64,000 nt of DNA. It comes from Brevibacillus brevis (lineage in GTDB: Bacteria; Bacillota; Bacilli; Brevibacillales; Brevibacillaceae). Below, in pieces: positions 61,305 to 64,000 of the stretch. The position numbers and the translations under genes were made by a program. The DNA lies in assembly GCF_001039275.2 (NCBI RefSeq), contig NZ_CP030117.1, forward strand, positions 1,048,001 to 1,112,000, written 5' to 3'. The notes beneath the pieces are model-generated. The model saw only the letters and a program-made list of their open reading frames with translations. It ran no database searches and was not told the DNA's origin. Position 1 is the first letter of the stretch; each line of letters starts with the position of its first letter.

Positions 61305-61701
61305 GATAATTAGCAAAAATGAATTAGATGAAAAAATTCGCCAAATAAAGCAAAATGAATTATCAGTACAAGAGTTAATTGATTGTTTGGATTCGAAACA
61401 AATGTATATTATCAGCAACACTATTATTCAATTGGTGAAACTAAAAATTAATAATTCGTTAGTTATTGCTAAGCTTCAAAATTTAACTCAATATATGGGT
61501 GAACGTTATGCTTTTGCAGAGGGAATTGGAATTGGACATTTTGCTATGGCAACACTATCAATCTTTAATACCTCTGACTCTTTATATGTGTATCATGAAA
61601 CTTTAAAAAATTTAATGGATATAGATATAGAGAGGATTAAAAAGGCAACTCTAATCCTGAATGACTTAATTGATAATGATATTAAGGAGGATAAAGGATA
61701 G
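61297..61701 (+). CDS. Candidate immunity protein for the spike toxin
   Basis: A 134-residue soluble, acidic and helical protein starting at GTG 61297, overlapping the end of the toxin gene by 8 bases. The sequence looks like short helical repeats (LDSKQMYIISNTIIQLVKLKINNSLVIAKLQNL). Its AT-rich composition matches the toxin tip rather than the spike body. Tight coupling after a toxin is the usual position of an immunity gene; no family is recognised. Confidence 0.7.
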   Translation: MIKIISKNELDEKIRQIKQNELSVQELIDCLDSKQMYIISNTIIQLVKLKINNSLVIAKLQNLTQYMGERYAFAEGIGIGHFAMATLSIFNTSDSLYVYHETLKNLMDIDIERIKKATLILNDLIDNDIKEDKG

Positions 61702-61863
61702 AAAGTTTTATTTCGGTGGGGCCACCCAGTACGGAATGAGCCCATCATTCAACCAATTACAGACTTAACCCATGTAATACCCGTACACAGATTTCTTCAT
61801 TTTCCTTGTACGCACATGAAGCTTTAATTTTATACCCTATTTAACGTAATAGTATTGCATCGA

Positions 61864-61908
61864 ACAGGTCGATTATGGTCAGATACCACCATGATTGACC
61901 TGTTTTTT
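61864..61908 (+). terminator. Terminator after the toxin/immunity genes
   Basis: ACAGGTCGATTATGG and CCATGATTGACCTGT pair with a short loop and are followed by six T residues. It ends the spike island transcript 160 bases past the immunity gene; 61702-61863 contains no gene that I can see. Confidence 0.85.
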
Positions 61909-61914
61909 GTTATG

Positions 61915-62120
61915 TTCGTTTTCTTGCGGTTTTTTCAAAAATAATTGGTGAAGGGGCGGTCAGAGAAATATTTACTGCAACTAATTGGGAGCATGAGCGA
62001 CAAGAGTCAATGCTATCGACCACTGAAATGATGGCTAGAAACATCGGGTGTAGTTCTAAGTCAGTAGAACGTCACATCAAGGAATTGGCAGGCAAGAAGA
62101 GTCCGGTAACGACGACACAT
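61915..62120 (+). pseudogene. Remnant of a helix-turn-helix gene
   Basis: A frame ending near 62120 reads KIIGEGAVREIFTATNWEHER then SMLSTTEMMARNIGCSSKSV and ERHIKELAGK, which resembles a winged-helix or HTH region of a mobile-element protein. There is no start codon with a ribosome site in a sensible place, and the translated stretch runs into the terminator of the next gene. It is probably a broken piece of a phage or transposon gene. Confidence 0.4.
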
Positions 62121-62123
62121 AAG

Positions 62124-62158
62124 AAACCCCCACTTCAACCGGTAGGTAAGTGGGGGGA
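62124..62158 (-). terminator. Terminator of the 3-hydroxyisobutyrate dehydrogenase-like gene
   Basis: CCCCCACTT and AAGTGGGGG pair around ACCGGT; on the minus strand TTTCTTATG follows. It lies 8 bases past the stop codon. Confidence 0.75.
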
Positions 62159-62165
62159 GTATTAT

Positions 62166-63017
62166 TCATTTTCCCTCGAGATGACGCAGGATCGCCATCA
62201 AATCCAGCTCGCCCAAGCCTTCTTCCAATGCATGACGATAGGTCGCATTTACGGATTCAGCCAATGGGGTAGAGACGCCTGCTTCATTCGCAAGGCGAAG
62301 GTCCTTGGCCATATGCTTTAGGGCAAAGGCAGCCGGATAGTCGTCAGCGAGGATGGAAGCGGCCTTTCCGCGAATGAGTGGCGTTCCTACGGCGCTCTCG
62401 GAAATGATGTCCAGCATTTGCTCCGTACCAATGCCGAGGGATCGTGCGAATAATAAAGTTTCAGACACACCTTGTACTGTAATGCCGAGCAGCAGGTTGA
62501 TCGCCAGCTTCGCAGATGTACCCGCTCCGTTTGGTCCCAAATAAAAAGCGGCTTTGCCCAGCTTGTCCAGCATAGGCTTGGCTACCTCAAAATCCGCCTC
62601 TTCGCCGCCTACCATGATGACGAGCTTCCCTTCTTTTGCAGGTCCTACACTGCCAGATACAGGCGCATCGAGAAAGCGCAGCCCAGCTTGTTTGGCGTGC
62701 TCGGCAAGAAAACGGGAAGTATCTGGTGAAATGGTGCTCATGTCCACGGCCAGCTTTCCTTGCACGGGAAGACTCAAGAGACCACCTGAGCCCGTATAGA
62801 TTGCTTTTACGGCATCATCGTCACTTACCATCGTGAACAGTACATCGCTTTGTGCTACCAAATCTGACAGAGTGGCTGTCTCCTTCGCTCCCAGAGCCAC
62901 TAATGGTGCAGCTTTTCCCGGTGTACGATTCCAGACACGTACGTCGTAGCCAGCAGCTAGCAGATTGCTAGCCATTGGAATGCCCATATTCCCCAAACCA
63001 ATCCAACCGATGATCAT
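62166..63017 (-). CDS. 3-hydroxyisobutyrate dehydrogenase family oxidoreductase
   Basis: A 283-residue beta-hydroxyacid dehydrogenase: NAD(P) loop GLGNMGIPMASNLL near 7-20, catalytic motifs DAPVSGSVGPAKEG (about 117-130) and KLAINLLLG (with the catalytic Lys near 166). It oxidises a beta-hydroxyacid such as 3-hydroxyisobutyrate, tartronate semialdehyde or a related compound; the substrate is not certain. It is 23 bases from comER and may be in the same transcript. Confidence 0.9.
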   Translation of the reverse strand: MIIGWIGLGNMGIPMASNLLAAGYDVRVWNRTPGKAAPLVALGAKETATLSDLVAQSDVLFTMVSDDDAVKAIYTGSGGLLSLPVQGKLAVDMSTISPDTSRFLAEHAKQAGLRFLDAPVSGSVGPAKEGKLVIMVGGEEADFEVAKPMLDKLGKAAFYLGPNGAGTSAKLAINLLLGITVQGVSETLLFARSLGIGTEQMLDIISESAVGTPLIRGKAASILADDYPAAFALKHMAKDLRLANEAGVSTPLAESVNATYRHALEEGLGELDLMAILRHLEGK

Positions 63018-63040
63018 CGTCTTGTTCTCCTATCCGTGAT

Positions 63041-63856
63041 TTATGCTTTTATTTGCTGTTGGACAAGTATCTTTAAAGCAGCGTGCTTGGATTCTGTCAT
63101 TGCAAACAACTCGTCAAATCCGGAAGGAAGCGTCTTGTCAAGAACACGCAAGCCTTCCTCGGTAATGCCACCTTTGGTAGCAACACGCTCGATTAGCTGG
63201 TCGAAGCTAAGCTGTTCATTTTTGAGCAAAAGAGCGGTTCCCAGCATCGTTTCCACCAGCATGCTTCTCGCAGTATCCAAGTCAAGCTCTGGTGTTTTGC
63301 GAACGGCTGCCTGGGCGAACAAGTCAAGAATCCCTGCGATCAGTCCTGGTGCGCTACTGGTGAGGATCGTTGCTGTTTCGATCTCGACCTCGGACACTTC
63401 CTGTGATTGACTAATGGAAGACAAGAGCGTGAGAAGGTCATTGCGATCCTCTGCACTTGTTCGACTGCTACATGTAAACAACGATACACCATGCAACTCT
63501 TGCGAAGTGACGGTAGGAATTACCTTGCTTACGGCTCCAGCATGGACGGTTTCCAAATCATCGATGCTAACGCCTGCTGCCACAGAAACAATATGTACAC
63601 TTTCAGGGATAGACAACTCACGCAGTAGAGGCAGGATATCCAGTGGCTTTGTGCAGAGAAAGACCAGCTTTGCCTGGTCGCACACCTCTTGCGCACTTTC
63701 GGCTATGAGAATGCTATGTGATGCTTGCAGATTTTCAGCCTTTTCTCTTGTTCGATTGAAGACGCTGATATGCTCGGGCTGGATCACACCGCTTTTACAG
63801 AGTGATTTCACCAGCATTTGTCCCATACTGCCTAATCCAATGATTCCAATTCGCAT
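63041..63856 (-). CDS. comER: ComER, pyrroline-5-carboxylate reductase-like
   Basis: A 271-residue protein of the P5C reductase fold: NAD(P) loop IGIIGLGSMGQMLV at 2-15, the central FLCTKPLDI, and the C-terminal dimerisation helices with VETMLGTALLL. The length and sequence resemble ComER of Bacilli, a protein affecting competence, sporulation and biofilm, rather than a proline synthase. ATG 63856 follows GGGGGGT; a longer frame to 63892 has no site. Confidence 0.78.
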   Translation of the reverse strand: MRIGIIGLGSMGQMLVKSLCKSGVIQPEHISVFNRTREKAENLQASHSILIAESAQEVCDQAKLVFLCTKPLDILPLLRELSIPESVHIVSVAAGVSIDDLETVHAGAVSKVIPTVTSQELHGVSLFTCSSRTSAEDRNDLLTLLSSISQSQEVSEVEIETATILTSSAPGLIAGILDLFAQAAVRKTPELDLDTARSMLVETMLGTALLLKNEQLSFDQLIERVATKGGITEEGLRVLDKTLPSGFDELFAMTESKHAALKILVQQQIKA

Positions 63857-63892
63857 GTGCAAACCCCCCGTCTTATTGTAACGTAGCCTCAT

Positions 63893-63933
63893 GAAAAAAG
63901 GTACAGCCTCCCATGTGAGAGCACTGTACCTTT
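63893..63933 (-). terminator. Terminator of the right-edge gene
   Basis: AAAGGTACAG and CTGTACCTTT form a perfect 10-base stem, followed on the minus strand by TTTTTTC. Confidence 0.9.
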
Positions 63934-63951
63934 GCAGTTTCGTTAAAGAGA

Positions 63952-64000
63952 TTAGTCGTCAGAGCTACGGAAAATCATGATGTACTTCGCCAACTCGAGA
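63952..64000 (-). CDS. C-terminal end of an unidentified gene (partial)
   Basis: The minus-strand frame reaching the right edge ends LELAKYIMIFRSSDD and then a TAA stop at 63952-63954. Only the tail is in the window, too little to name. A strong terminator just beyond supports its being a real gene end. Confidence 0.5.
   Translation of the reverse strand, partial: LELAKYIMIFRSSDD

Overview
The window reads as chromosomal DNA from a spore-forming, moderate-GC Bacillota, most likely Brevibacillus. This rests on strong GGAGG ribosome sites with frequent TTG/GTG starts, T-box leaders, a c-di-AMP riboswitch, a Lia cell-envelope stress operon, and a gene order (yfhP-like, mutY, fabL, ygaC, ygaD) that follows Bacillus subtilis. 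The genus is inferred from gene content and style, not from a marker gene.

Layout. 1-5.3 kb: end of an azlCD branched-chain amino acid exporter, a DJ-1/PfpI protein, a conserved hypothetical, a GNAT acetyltransferase, an alpha/beta hydrolase and an RlmCD-type rRNA methyltransferase. 5.3-7.4 kb: a short inverted-repeat element and an eCIS-core (DUF4157) protein with an HExxH site. 7.4-15 kb: T-box-controlled ilvA, a YhfH-like small protein, bioY behind a BirA operator, a cytochrome P450 and an OmpR-type two-component system. 15-21 kb: NlpC/P60 hydrolase under a c-di-AMP riboswitch, then the Lia operon (LiaI-like, PspA/LiaH, a methyltransferase, LiaF, LiaS, LiaR). 21-30 kb: PrpE phosphatase, amidase, YneF, LysR/MFS pair, leuA behind two tandem leucine T-boxes, a 0.5-kb block of nested inverted repeats, a TSUP permease and sodA. 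30-33 kb: a ring-cleaving dioxygenase, an ECF41-type sigma factor and its carboxymuconolactone-decarboxylase partner behind a matching ECF41 promoter. 33-46 kb: the yfhP/mutY/fabL/ygaC/ygaD region, a cluster of very small genes, a chemoreceptor and two MFS exporters. 46-52 kb: LysR, PrpF and a TctCBA tripartite tricarboxylate transporter. 52-54.5 kb: a second chemoreceptor and a broken flavodoxin-like gene.

The most unusual part is 54.8-61.7 kb: two VgrG-like spike proteins, a PAAR-like DUF4280 protein, a DcrB/DUF1795-like candidate chaperone, an Imm11-like protein and a hypothetical. The second spike ends in an HExxH metallopeptidase-like toxin domain followed by an overlapping candidate immunity gene. 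The toxin tip and immunity gene are clearly AT-richer than the spike body, as expected for a swapped effector cassette. No sheath, tube or ATPase gene is seen nearby, so this looks like a detached effector-loading island for a contractile injection machine encoded elsewhere, or an undescribed Gram-positive delivery module. The rightmost 2 kb carries a 3-hydroxyisobutyrate-dehydrogenase-like gene, comER and the tail of an unidentified gene.
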